Shown piece by piece: positions 34,652 to 42,509 of a stretch of 64,000 bases of DNA (position 1 is its first letter; the number at the start of each line of letters is the position of its first letter). The stretch is from Candidatus Collinsella stercoripullorum. Its GTDB lineage: Bacteria; Actinomycetota; Coriobacteriia; Coriobacteriales; Coriobacteriaceae. Under the pieces are notes generated by a model that saw only the letters and a program-made list of their open reading frames with translations, made no database searches and had not been told where the DNA came from. The translations under genes and the position numbers were made by a program. The stretch spans positions 16,484 through 80,483 of the forward strand of contig DXAO01000002.1 of assembly GCA_019117005.1 (NCBI GenBank). The letters run 5' to 3'.

Positions 34652-35227
34652 CTACCTCCCGCGGGAGGCGTCGACCAGGGGCCGGACGGCGCGGAACACG
34701 ACGACCGAGAGCACCGCGTTCAGGACCGTCTTCACGATGTTGAACGGCAGGATCGCCGGAAGGATCAACGGGACGATCGCATCGGGCGAGCCGTACCAGA
34801 ACCACACGCCGATGGTGAGGTTGGCCGCGATGGAGGCGAGCGTGGCGAGCGCGCATCCCGCCGCGAGCCCGGCGACGGTCCCCGCGGGCGAGGAGGTGCG
34901 CCGCGCCGCCCAAGCGGCCGGGAGGATGAAGGACACCGTGGCCACGACGTTCATGAGGGCGCCGACCCACTCGCCGGTGGTCAGCGCGCGGATCGCGATG
35001 GCGACCACGCCGACGGCGACGCCGGACCCCGGCCCGAACATGAGGCCCGCCACCATGGCGGGCACGAGCGAGGGGTCGTAGGACAGAAACGTCACGCCGG
35101 GGATGATGGGGATCTGGAGGAACATGAGCAGGGCGCTCGCCGCGCACAGCAGCGCCATGGTCACCAGCTGCCTGGTCCCCCACCGATTCGTGTTCTCGAA
35201 ATGGATGTGCGAAGACTGCTCAGTCAC
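34652..35227 (-). CDS. ribU: Riboflavin ECF transporter S component
   Basis: A 191-residue substrate-binding membrane protein with about six helices (LVTMALLCAASALLMFLQIP, then a region beginning FLSYDPSLVPAMVAGLMFGP). The FLSYDPS...PAMVAGLMFGP segment is typical of RibU. GTG start at 35227 with AGGTGA 5 nt upstream; the open frame further up runs through the riboswitch and is not coding. The FMN riboswitch directly ahead makes riboflavin the likely substrate. Confidence 0.92.
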   Translation of the reverse strand: MTEQSSHIHFENTNRWGTRQLVTMALLCAASALLMFLQIPIIPGVTFLSYDPSLVPAMVAGLMFGPGSGVAVGVVAIAIRALTTGEWVGALMNVVATVSFILPAAWAARRTSSPAGTVAGLAAGCALATLASIAANLTIGVWFWYGSPDAIVPLILPAILPFNIVKTVLNAVLSVVVFRAVRPLVDASRGR

Positions 35228-35241
35228 AAGAATCACCTGCC

Positions 35242-35420
35242 TCTTCCATCCGGACTCTGACCGTTGGCCCCGGGTTTCCACCGGATCGGCCCGCAGGCGA
35301 CCCAACGCCTGACGGGTTCGCGGGCTCATCGGCTGCGCGCGGGGCACGCGCCCCGCACCCGGGCGCCCCATGCGCCCGACCGATACACCGCCAGTGGGGA
35401 ATTCCACCCCGCCCTGAAAC
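35242..35420 (-). promoter_or_regulatory. FMN riboswitch (RFN element)
   Basis: On the minus strand the conserved RFN blocks appear in order: CAGGGCGGGGTGGAATTCCC, an ACTGGCGGT segment, AGCCCGCGA, GATCCGGTGGAAACCC, then GGGGCCAACGGTCAGAGTCC and GGATG, ending about 15 nt before the ribU GTG. FMN binding would lower ribU-ecfA-ecfT expression. Because it ends near the ribosome site with no terminator hairpin visible in between, translational control is the likelier mode. Confidence 0.94.
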
Positions 35421-35631
35421 AGCAGGCCCATCGTAGCACCGCTCCCGTGAAACGTACAGCCCGCACCGGCCCGGCGCGGAAAACCGGACGGGGACGGCTC
35501 CCACGGCGGCGAGGGTATCGCCCGGCATCGGCCCCGGCCGGCCCCGGCGCGGGGTCGGTAGGCGGACCGAGCCGCGCCGGCCCGGCTGCATCCCGATGCG
35601 GGGGCGGGGCGCAGGCGGCCGGCGGGGCATG
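35421..35631. other. Gap between riboswitch and alcohol dehydrogenase terminator
   Basis: Only GC-rich sequence with several short inverted repeats; it should contain the ribU operon promoter, but no clear -35/-10 pair is visible. Confidence 0.4.
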
Positions 35632-35657
35632 AAAAAGGAGGCCCCGAAGGGCCTCCC
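35632..35657 (-). terminator. Terminator of the Fe-alcohol dehydrogenase
   Basis: Minus strand: GGAGGCCC-TTCG-GGGCCTCC followed by TTTTT, a textbook tetraloop terminator about 35 nt after the stop. Confidence 0.92.
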
Positions 35658-35692
35658 GGATGCGCATGCGCGCGAAGATGCGAAGCGGCGGC

Positions 35693-36907
35693 TTAGAAGT
35701 CGACGTCCTGGTCGTTGTAGACGCACTCGAGCAGCTTCTCCATCTCCTCCTGCGTCGGCTGGCGCGGGTTGGAGCCGGTGCAGGCGTCGAGGATGGCGTT
35801 GGCGGCCACGTCGGCCTTCTTGGCCTCGAACTCGGCGTAGTCGATGATGGACTCGTCGGCCTTCACGCCGCCCTTGCCGTAGTTCTTGATGCCCTGCGGG
35901 ATGTCCAGCTTGTCGTTGAGGTCGCGGATGCACTGGACCAGCGAGGCGACGAGCTCGTCCTCGGTCTCGCCGGCGAGGTGCAGGACCTCCTTGGCGATGT
36001 AGGCGTAGCGGCTCTTGGCGCGCTCGTCCTTGCTGTTGAACTGGATGACCTTGCCGAGGTACATGGCGTTGGCGCACCCGTGGATGATGTGGTCGCCGGT
36101 GAAGGCGGCGCCGGTCTTGTGGGCCATGGAGTGCACGATGCCGAGCAGGCCCGAGGAGAAGGCGATGCCGGCGATGCACTGGGCCTCGTGCATGTGCTGG
36201 CGGGCCTCATGGTCGCCCTGATAGGACTTGGGCAGCCACTCGACGATCTCGCGGATGGCGTGCAGCGCGTTGGCGTCGGTGAACATGGAGCCCGCGGTGG
36301 ACACGTAGGCCTCGATGGCGTGGGTCAGCGCGTCCATACCGGTGTGCGCGCAGAGCTTCTGCGGCATGGTGTAGGTGAGCTCGGGGTCGACGATGGCGAT
36401 GTCCGGCGTGATGTTGAAGTCGGCGAGCGGGTACTTGATGCCCTTCTCGTAGTCGGTGATGACGGAGAACGCGGTGACCTCGGTCGCGGTGCCGGAGGTG
36501 GAGGCGATGGCGCAGAACTTGGCCTTGGTGCGCAGGGTCGGGAAGCTGAACGGGACGATGGCCTCCTCGAAGGTCTCCTCCGGATACTCGTAGAACAGCC
36601 ACATGGCCTTGGCGGCGTCGATGGGCGAGCCGCCGCCGATGGCGACGATCCAGTCGGGCTGGAACTCGGCCATGGCCGCAGCGCCGCGCTTCACGGTCTC
36701 GACGGAGGGGTCGGACTCGACGCCCTCGAAGATCTGGACCTCGAACCCGGCCTCCTTGAGGTCGGCCTCGACGTCCTGCAGGAAGCCGCCGCGGCGCATG
36801 GAACCGCCGCCGGTGACGATCATGGCGCGCTTGCCGGTGAGGTTCTTGACCTCGTGGCGAGCGCCCTCACCGAAGTACAGGTCGCGCGGGTTGGTGAAAC
36901 GTCCCAT
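35693..36907 (-). CDS. Iron-containing alcohol dehydrogenase
   Basis: NAD(P)H-dependent oxidoreductase of the group III (iron) alcohol dehydrogenases, typical of fermentative butanol/1,3-propanediol-type enzymes. The 404 residues include the nucleotide motif GGGSPIDAAKA and the metal ligands Asp/His in DALTHAIEAYVST, HSMAHKTG and GDHIIHGCAN. Two adjacent ATGs (36910, 36907) follow GGAGG; the second has better spacing and gives MGRFTNPRDL. The gene is alone between its own terminator and a long leader with a perfect GCAGGCC-gac-GGCCTGC hairpin. Confidence 0.94.
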   Translation of the reverse strand: MGRFTNPRDLYFGEGARHEVKNLTGKRAMIVTGGGSMRRGGFLQDVEADLKEAGFEVQIFEGVESDPSVETVKRGAAAMAEFQPDWIVAIGGGSPIDAAKAMWLFYEYPEETFEEAIVPFSFPTLRTKAKFCAIASTSGTATEVTAFSVITDYEKGIKYPLADFNITPDIAIVDPELTYTMPQKLCAHTGMDALTHAIEAYVSTAGSMFTDANALHAIREIVEWLPKSYQGDHEARQHMHEAQCIAGIAFSSGLLGIVHSMAHKTGAAFTGDHIIHGCANAMYLGKVIQFNSKDERAKSRYAYIAKEVLHLAGETEDELVASLVQCIRDLNDKLDIPQGIKNYGKGGVKADESIIDYAEFEAKKADVAANAILDACTGSNPRQPTQEEMEKLLECVYNDQDVDF

Positions 36908-37214
36908 CATGTGCCTCCAAATCAGCAGGCCGACGGCCTGCAAATCAGAACCGGGGGAACCCCGTGCTCCCCCGAGGACCGCGCCGGGCGGGCAGCCGGG
37001 CGCGAGGTTCATCTGAACCCGACGATATTTTAACGCTTTGGAAACCGAGCGCACGCGTCGTTTGAGTCCGTTTTGAGCGCTTGCCCGCCCCTCCTCATCC
37101 GCACCTCGTCGCAGCCCGTCGCACCCGCACCTCGTCTATACTGTGCGCGGGCCGCGACCGCGCCGCGAGGCGCGCACCGGGCGGCCGGGTACCGGGCGCG
37201 AGAAGGGAGCCGCC
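36908..37214. other. Divergent intergenic region (adh / NusG-domain protein)
   Basis: Holds the adh leader hairpin (about 36925-36941), an AT patch with TAAAAT on the minus strand at about 37030 that may be the adh -10, and TATACT on the plus strand at 37137-37142 as likely -10 of the NusG-domain gene. No Rex-like TTGTGA palindrome was seen. Confidence 0.45.
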
Positions 37215-37622
37215 GTGGAACGCAGCGCACGTCGCCGTGCGGATCTCATCCTGATCGCGGCCCTGCTCGCCGCCGCGGGCATCTGGCTCGCCGCCGGCGC
37301 GCTCATGCGCCCCGAGGCGGCGTCCGCCGTGGTCGTATGCCAGTCGCGCGACGGCTTCTACCGCGCCGACCCGCTCGATGCGGAGACCTCCTACACCGTC
37401 GAGACCCCGGGCACCGGGTCGGGCGAGGACGCCGCGGCCGGCCTCAACGAGGTGCGCATCTCGGGCGGCTCCGTCGACGTCGTCTCGGCCAACTGCTCGA
37501 ACCAGGTCTGCGTCGACCACGCCCCCGCGTCGCAGGTGGGCGAGCAGATCGTGTGCCTGCCGCACGGCCTGGTGATCGAGGTCGTCGCCGACGAGGCCGA
37601 CGCGACGCGCCTCGAGCCCTGA
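37215..37622 (+). CDS. NusG domain II-containing membrane-anchored protein
   Basis: A 135-residue protein with one N-terminal membrane helix (about 8-30, LILIAALLAAAGIWLAAGAL) and an extracytoplasmic beta domain of the NusG_II type (VRISGGSVDVVSANCSNQVCVDHA, then QIVCLPHGLVIEV). Despite the name this family is not a transcription factor; members often neighbour electron-transfer or FMN-transfer genes in anaerobes. The three cysteines in CSNQVC and IVCLPH are conserved in the family. GTG start at 37215 with GAAGGGAG. Confidence 0.8.
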   Translation: MERSARRRADLILIAALLAAAGIWLAAGALMRPEAASAVVVCQSRDGFYRADPLDAETSYTVETPGTGSGEDAAAGLNEVRISGGSVDVVSANCSNQVCVDHAPASQVGEQIVCLPHGLVIEVVADEADATRLEP

Positions 37623-37885
37623 GGAACGGAGAGTCGTCGACGGGGCGGCACGGGCATCGGGCAGGTGGCGCCGGCGCGCGGCGAGGCGCCGTCGCAGCCC
37701 CTTCCGCCGCCCATCCGCGCCCCGCGCGCGCAGACGGGCGGCCGCGGCGCACCCCCCCCCGCCCCTGCCGGCGCGGGGCGCCCGAAAGCGGTGTTTCGCA
37801 TGCCGGCGCAGCCCCTCCCCTGTCGCAACCGGCCGCGGCGCGCTACACTGAGGCATCACCCGAGACGACGAGCAAGGAGGCGCAC

Positions 37886-38968
37886 ATGGCGTTCGACCCC
37901 ATCCAAGAGGATTGCCTGCGCCTGATCTTGGAGGCCATGCGCCGCGAGCGCGTCTACCCGCTGGACGACGCCGCGTTCATCGCGCGCGGGATGGACCGCT
38001 TCCGCGAGGACCCCGCGGCCCTCATCGCCACCGACGCCGACCGGTCCTTCCACCTCATGGCGAAGGCCACCGAGATCCTCGACTACCGCGTCCCCTTCCT
38101 GGCCGACGAGGAGGAGGTCGACCGCCAGGAGGCCCGCGCCGAGGACTACCTGCGCGAGGCCGTCACGCTCGACGCCTCGAACTGGGACGCGCAGCGCATG
38201 CTCGCCGCGCTCGAGGCGGATTCGAACGACGCCTACGTGGACTACCTGCTCGAGACGCGCCCCGCCGTGGAGCGCGACCTCGCCGCCGTCACGGAGGCGG
38301 CCGACGATCCCTACCGCCGCGAGTACGCCTCCGGGCTCGCACGCCGCCCGCTCGAGCGCTGGCTCGCCGCCACCGCGTCGCGCGCCGTCATCGCCGGGCG
38401 CTACCGCCTCGCACTCGAGACCGCCGAGGAGGCCCTCGCGTTCGCGCCCGCCGACGGGGCGGGCGCCCGCCACACCGGCATGCTCGCCCTCGCCAAGCTC
38501 GAGGCGAGCCGCCAGGACATCAAGCGCTTCCGCGCCCGCCATGCGATCGCCTATCGCACCGCGGGCCCGCTGCGCCGCCGCAACCACGCCGCCGAGAAGG
38601 CCCCGGACGCCTGGACGCTGCTGGCGGAGATGTCCGCCGCGTACCGCTCCCTCGACCTCGGGACCGCGACCCGCACCCTCCACCTGCTCATGCGCACCTA
38701 TCCCGACGCCGCGCAGCCCCTCTACTACCAGGCCGAGTTCCCCGACGGGCTCTTCAGCCGCGTGAACGTGGAGGAGGGAAGCCAGGACGAGCTCATCCTC
38801 GCCATCAGCGAGGCGACCCCCCTTCTCCAAGAGGGCATCGGGGCGCCGGACAACGCCTGCTTCGCCACCTGGCTCGCCGGTCACGACCTCGTGCAGCGCG
38901 CCCTGGGCGAGGCATCGCCCGCGGCCCACGGCCGGACGGGGCGCACCGAGGCGGGGGGCGAGAACTGA
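37886..38968 (+). CDS. Hypothetical helical-repeat protein, paralogue A
   Basis: A 360-residue soluble, acidic, Ala/Arg/Leu-rich all-alpha protein with the spacing of TPR-like repeats (about residues 140-270, WLAATASRAVIAGRYRLALE and following). No recognised family. Start ATG 37886 with AAGGAGG 6 nt upstream. Its stop overlaps the start of the next gene by one base (TGATG), so the two are translationally coupled. The two align along their whole length in pattern (EDPAALIATD versus QDPARYATTD, RYRLALETAEEAL versus RYRAAADYARRVM), suggesting an old tandem duplication. Confidence 0.7.
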   Translation: MAFDPIQEDCLRLILEAMRRERVYPLDDAAFIARGMDRFREDPAALIATDADRSFHLMAKATEILDYRVPFLADEEEVDRQEARAEDYLREAVTLDASNWDAQRMLAALEADSNDAYVDYLLETRPAVERDLAAVTEAADDPYRREYASGLARRPLERWLAATASRAVIAGRYRLALETAEEALAFAPADGAGARHTGMLALAKLEASRQDIKRFRARHAIAYRTAGPLRRRNHAAEKAPDAWTLLAEMSAAYRSLDLGTATRTLHLLMRTYPDAAQPLYYQAEFPDGLFSRVNVEEGSQDELILAISEATPLLQEGIGAPDNACFATWLAGHDLVQRALGEASPAAHGRTGRTEAGGEN

Positions 38969-39987
38969 TGGAGCCGAGCGTCTACATCCCCGCGTACCTG
39001 GAGCGCGAGTACCTGCGCTCCCATGAGGGGCTCACCTGCGCGGCGCGCGAGCTTCTGCACGAGGAGGTGCTCCAAGACCCCGCGCGCTACGCGACGACCG
39101 ACCATGCCCGCGCCCTGATCTCCTACGGACGGGCGCGCGAGCGTCTGCTGCGCGAGCTCGACCGCATGGAGGACCTCCCGGACGACGAGTTCGACCGCAA
39201 GCGCGAGCAGCTGTTCGCCGCGGCGCGCCAGGAGCTCCACCGCATCCACCGCGCCGACCCCCTGTGCACGGACGCGGAGCTCGTCGACATCATGCTCGCC
39301 GACGTGCCGGTCGACGCCTGCCTGGGCGACCTCATGAAGCTCGAGGAGCGCGTGCGCGGGCGCCTCGGATTCCTGCCCGGGTTCGACGAGGACGCCCCCC
39401 ATTTCTGGGCAGACGGCGGACCGCAGGACGACGCGGAGCGGACGCGCGCGGAACCCGAGCTCGTCGCCTGGCTCCACACGCTCGAGGCCATCTCGCAGCT
39501 GTGCCTCGCCAGCGCCCGCTACCGCGCGGCCGCGGACTACGCGCGGCGCGTCATGCGCGCCCAGGGCTACCCCAACCTGTCGGCGGGGACGGTGCTGCTC
39601 GCGCTCGCCCGCCTGGAGGACGAGGACGGGTTCTTCGCCTGCGCCCGCGAGGGCGCCGCCTGCGGCGCCGGCGAGGACTCGCCGTGGTTCCTGCTCGGGC
39701 GCACGATCCTGCTCTACAAGCTCGGACGCCGCAAGAACGCCCGGCGCGCGCTGCGCGACTTCGCCGCGCGCTGCGACGGCGGCGCGTTCTACCTGCTCAA
39801 CCCCACCTATCTGACGCCCTACCTGCCCGTGCGGCCGCCCGTCCGCGAGGCATGCGAGCTCGCCCACCAGGCGGTCTGGGAGGCGGACGGCATCATCGTC
39901 GACACGCCCGACTTCACCGCATGGGCGGCGTCGGTCGACGGCGTGGAGGACGCCTCGGAGGACTTCGCGCGGCGCTACGGGTACTGA
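38968..39987 (+). CDS. Hypothetical helical-repeat protein, paralogue B
   Basis: A 339-residue partner of the preceding gene, also acidic and mainly helical. It starts at ATG 38968 inside the stop of paralogue A with GGGGGGCGAG as ribosome site. Landmarks: DPARYATTDHARAL near 30-45, FDRKREQLFAAARQELHRIHRADPL, a TPR-like middle (about 160-260), and a C-terminus ending DTPDFTAWAASV. The fixed pairing and coupling suggest the products form a heteromer in equal amounts. Function unknown. Confidence 0.7.
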   Translation: MEPSVYIPAYLEREYLRSHEGLTCAARELLHEEVLQDPARYATTDHARALISYGRARERLLRELDRMEDLPDDEFDRKREQLFAAARQELHRIHRADPLCTDAELVDIMLADVPVDACLGDLMKLEERVRGRLGFLPGFDEDAPHFWADGGPQDDAERTRAEPELVAWLHTLEAISQLCLASARYRAAADYARRVMRAQGYPNLSAGTVLLALARLEDEDGFFACAREGAACGAGEDSPWFLLGRTILLYKLGRRKNARRALRDFAARCDGGAFYLLNPTYLTPYLPVRPPVREACELAHQAVWEADGIIVDTPDFTAWAASVDGVEDASEDFARRYGY

Positions 39988-40086
39988 CGCGCACCGCGCG
40001 CGGCGCCCCGTGCTAGAGTTGACGTGTTCGCCCGCACGGCCCGCGGCGCACCCGTCGCAGGCCCCGATGTCGATGAGGATGGAACG

Positions 40087-40563
40087 GTGGCCGATATCCC
40101 CTGCAAGCATGTCGTGACCGTGCACTACACGGGCAGCTTCGACGACGGCGAGGTGTTCGACACCACGCGCGGCCGCACGCCGCTCACGTACGTGGAGGGC
40201 GACCACGAGGTCGTCCCCGGGTTCGAGGCCGCGGTCCTCACCATGCAGCCCGGCGAGACCAAGCGCGTCCACCTCGAGCCGAAGGACGCCTACGGCGAGC
40301 GCCAGGCGTCGCTCATCTACTCCATGCCCACCGTCCTCATCCCGAACTACGACGACCTCGTGGTGGGCGAGATGATCTACCTCATGAACTCCGACGGTTA
40401 CCAGCAGCTCGCACGCGTGGCCAAGGTGGAGGACGACGGGGACACGATCTTCGACTTCAACCACCCCATGGCGGGGTGCGCCCTCAACTTCGAGCTCGAG
40501 CTGCTGAGCCGCGAGCCCTGCGACGCCCGGGACGGCAACGAGGGGGGCGGGGCCGATGCGTAG
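40087..40563 (+). CDS. FKBP-type peptidyl-prolyl isomerase (SlyD-like)
   Basis: Cytoplasmic prolyl isomerase/chaperone. The 158 residues contain an FKBP core (VTVHYTGSFDDGEVFDTT, then GFEAAVLTMQPGETKRV) interrupted, as in SlyD, by an insert-in-flap domain, and HPMAGCALNFELELL at the end. The metal-binding His/Cys tail of E. coli SlyD is absent. GTG 40087 is chosen because GAGGATGG precedes it; an in-frame GTG at 40024 is the other option. TAGAGT just upstream of 40024 may be the -10. It overlaps the next gene by 8 nt. Confidence 0.85.
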   Translation: MADIPCKHVVTVHYTGSFDDGEVFDTTRGRTPLTYVEGDHEVVPGFEAAVLTMQPGETKRVHLEPKDAYGERQASLIYSMPTVLIPNYDDLVVGEMIYLMNSDGYQQLARVAKVEDDGDTIFDFNHPMAGCALNFELELLSREPCDARDGNEGGGADA

Positions 40564-41353
40564 GCCCCAGCGCGGCATCCTGTGCGCGGGCTGCCCGCAC
40601 CGCGCTGCCTACATCGCGCTCAAGGACGCCTCACGCCGCTGCCGCGGGCGCGTGATCTGCGGCGATGCGGGATGCCCCGCGGTGGGCGAGCTTCCGCCCG
40701 CGGCCGCCACCTGCCCGGGCGGCGCCGAGCGCCTCCTCCCCCGCTACCGCGTGGCGGTCCCCGACGGCGGCACGTCCGAGCACCCCGCGGTGGAGACCTG
40801 CATCCACATCGTCCCCGATACCGAGCTGGCGGCGGACGGCGCCGTCGAGCGCCTGGCCGGGCTCGCCGCGGAGGGTCGCACGACCGTCCTCGCCGTCCTC
40901 GCCTCGAGCCGCGACTTCCTCGCACGCGAGCGGATCGAATGGCTGGGCGGGCGGGCGCTCGCGCTCGGGGCCTCGGACGTCGCCGTGCTCGACCCCTTCG
41001 ACACGGAGCGCTGCCGTGAGGTCCTGTGCGCGCAGCTGGGGCAGCCGGGGGTCCACGGGGCGGTCTTCGCCTCCCCCTGCGCGCAGCTCCAGCGCGGGGG
41101 GCGCGACCTCGAGCCGGTGGAGGTCGACCGCTACATGTGCGTGGGCTGCCATCGCTGCTACCAGATCACGGGCTGCCCCGCCCTCTCCTTCGAGCCGCCC
41201 GCCTACCGGGTCGACCCCGAGGCGTGCGCCGGATGCGACCTGTGCTGCGGGTTCTGCCGGACGCAGGTCATCTACAGCCCGCGCTCCCGCCTGGACGCCG
41301 CGACGCGGCGGCGGATCCGCTACGCCGCGGCGGAGACGGGCCCCGACGCTTGA
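40556..41353 (+). CDS. Reduced IorA-like ferredoxin-domain protein
   Basis: A 265-residue protein that looks like a stripped indolepyruvate:ferredoxin oxidoreductase alpha subunit. The start CAGCPHRAAYIALK and CGDAGCPAVGELPP match the beginning of the IorA TPP domain. The C-terminus has two 4Fe-4S cluster motifs (CVGCHRC...GCP and CAGCDLCCGFC). The roughly 400 residues of IorA that form the remaining TPP-binding and catalytic domains are missing or replaced by about 120 weakly conserved residues, so it probably cannot bind TPP and may only carry electrons. Start overlaps the FKBP gene. Confidence 0.65.
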   Translation: MRRPQRGILCAGCPHRAAYIALKDASRRCRGRVICGDAGCPAVGELPPAAATCPGGAERLLPRYRVAVPDGGTSEHPAVETCIHIVPDTELAADGAVERLAGLAAEGRTTVLAVLASSRDFLARERIEWLGGRALALGASDVAVLDPFDTERCREVLCAQLGQPGVHGAVFASPCAQLQRGGRDLEPVEVDRYMCVGCHRCYQITGCPALSFEPPAYRVDPEACAGCDLCCGFCRTQVIYSPRSRLDAATRRRIRYAAAETGPDA

Positions 41354-41430
41354 CCGCTGCGGAAACAAAAGCAAGGCGAAGACCCCCTCGGCACCGCCTG
41401 CAACGCTCCTCCGATCCGCGGATCCGCATG

Positions 41431-41480
41431 AAAAAGCCTCCCGCCGCCGGACCCGGGAGAGGTCCGCGCGACGGGAGGCG
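41431..41480 (-). terminator. Terminator of bioY
   Basis: Minus strand CGCCTCCCGT pairs with GCGGGAGGC around a GC-rich loop and is followed by TTTTTCATG, about 25 nt after the bioY stop. Confidence 0.82.
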
Positions 41481-41502
41481 TCCCATCGGGATCCGGGGCA
41501 CC

Positions 41503-42045
41503 CTATGCGTGCCGGGTGATGCGCCCCTCCGCACGGGCGACCGCGCACCCGATGCTCGCACCGACCCCGAGCTTCACCGCGTCGGGGACGATGAACGGCA
41601 CCACCGCGGCGAGCAGCGCCGGGACGAGGTCCATGGGGCCCACGACCATGAGCTGGAAGGTGCCGCAGGCATAGGTGACGGCAAGCATCACCGCATCGGC
41701 GACGAGGGCCCGGGGAAGCGCCGGCACCGAGCGCGGCAGGAAGCTCTCGAGCGTGGTGGCGAGCAGCATGCCGATCAGGAAACCCCACAGAAAGCCGCCC
41801 GTGGGCCCGGCGATCGCGCCGACGCCCCCGCCGAATCCGGAGAAGACCGGCAGCCCGAGGGCGCCGAGCAGCAGATAGACCGCGACCGACGCGACGGCGG
41901 TCGTGCGGTCGAGCGCCGCGGGGAGGATGGCGAGCGCGAGCGTCTGCAACGTGAAGGGAACGGGGCCGAAGGGCACGGTCACCCATGAGGCGACGGCGAG
42001 CAGGGCGACCGACACCCCGGCGCGCGAGATCTGGCGTACGTCCAT
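41503..42045 (-). CDS. bioY: Biotin ECF transporter S component
   Basis: Membrane biotin-binding subunit that uses a shared or own EcfA-EcfT module. The 180 residues show six helices and the BioY motif GAIAGPTGGFLWGF. Start ATG 42045 (MDVRQISR) with AGGAG; the longer frame up to 42198 overlaps the tRNA-Glu promoter. No ATPase or T gene is adjacent, so it likely borrows the EcfA/EcfT encoded at 31.9-34.6 kb. Confidence 0.93.
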   Translation of the reverse strand: MDVRQISRAGVSVALLAVASWVTVPFGPVPFTLQTLALAILPAALDRTTAVASVAVYLLLGALGLPVFSGFGGGVGAIAGPTGGFLWGFLIGMLLATTLESFLPRSVPALPRALVADAVMLAVTYACGTFQLMVVGPMDLVPALLAAVVPFIVPDAVKLGVGASIGCAVARAEGRITRHA

Positions 42046-42174
42046 GGCGATTCTCCTATCGAACGGGTCGGATGGTCGATACGCCCAGTATACCGAGCGG
42101 AGCGCCCGCGGACCGGTCGGGCTGTGTACTCGTCGTGTTCCGCCCTTCGCGCCGCGATGCGATGCGCCATCTGC

Positions 42175-42180
42175 TATACT
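42175..42180 (+). promoter_or_regulatory. -10 box of tRNA-Glu
   Basis: TATACT ending 10 nt before tRNA-Glu, the same arrangement as at tRNA-Val. Confidence 0.7.
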
Positions 42181-42190
42181 CGACTCCGCC

Positions 42191-42265
42191 GTCCCCATCG
42201 TCTAGCGGTCAGGACATCGCCCTTTCAAGGCGACGACACGGGTTCGAGTCCCGTTGGGGGCACCA
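42191..42265 (+). tRNA. tRNA-Glu (anticodon TTC)
   Basis: Acceptor GTCCCCA pairs with TGGGGGC (one G-T pair); anticodon loop with TTC after CGCCC; T-arm CGGGTTCGAGTCCCG. CCA is encoded (42263-42265). Its 3' end and terminator are repeated exactly 184 bp downstream. Confidence 0.96.
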
Positions 42266-42273
42266 TCGAGTGC

Positions 42274-42308
42274 AAGCCCGGTTCCGTCATCGGAGCCGGG
42301 CTTTCTTC
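42274..42308 (+). terminator. Terminator of tRNA-Glu
   Basis: AAGCCCGGTTCCG and CGGAGCCGGGCTT form a 13-bp stem with loop TCAT followed by TCTTCT. A perfect second copy lies at 42458-42492 and may also help end guanine deaminase transcription from the other side. Confidence 0.92.
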
Positions 42309-42319
42309 TGCCGCGGCGC

Positions 42320-42428
42320 CGGGACTCGAACCCGCTCGGGTCGCGAGGCTGCGGGAACGCGCGAGCGTTCCCCAGCGAGCGTGCGAGGGGCCGCAAGGCC
42401 CCGAAGCAGCGGACGCCGGAGGCGGACG
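42320..42428 (+). other. Structured element E2 between the two tRNA-Glu tails
   Basis: It begins with CGGGACTCGAACCCG (42320-42334), an exact inverted copy of the tRNA-Glu T-arm. Then come ACCCG-CT-CGGGT; GGGAACGC-GCGA-GCGTTCCC (42353-42372) clasped by GCTG (42348-42351) and CAGC (42373-42376); and GGGGCC-GCAA-GGCCCC (42387-42402). Compared with E1 the central stem differs at three base pairs, each changed on both strands, while the loop GCGA and the clasp are unchanged. Confidence 0.78.
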
Positions 42429-42509
42429 CGAGTCCCGTTGGGGGCACCATCGAGTGCAAGCCCGGTTCCGTCATCGGAGCCGGGCTTTCTTCTGCCGCGG
42501 CGCCGCGCG

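Larger units (their letters stand above)
42245..42505 (+). repeat. Duplicated tRNA-Glu 3' tail plus terminator, 184-bp spacing
   Basis: Positions 42245-42321 and 42429-42505 are identical over 77 bp. The repeat covers the 3' half of the T-arm, the acceptor 3' strand with CCA, the whole terminator and the sequence TTCTTCTGCCGCGGCGCCG. The second copy has no promoter or tRNA 5' half and ends 4 bp before the guanine deaminase stop codon (minus strand). Confidence 0.95.
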
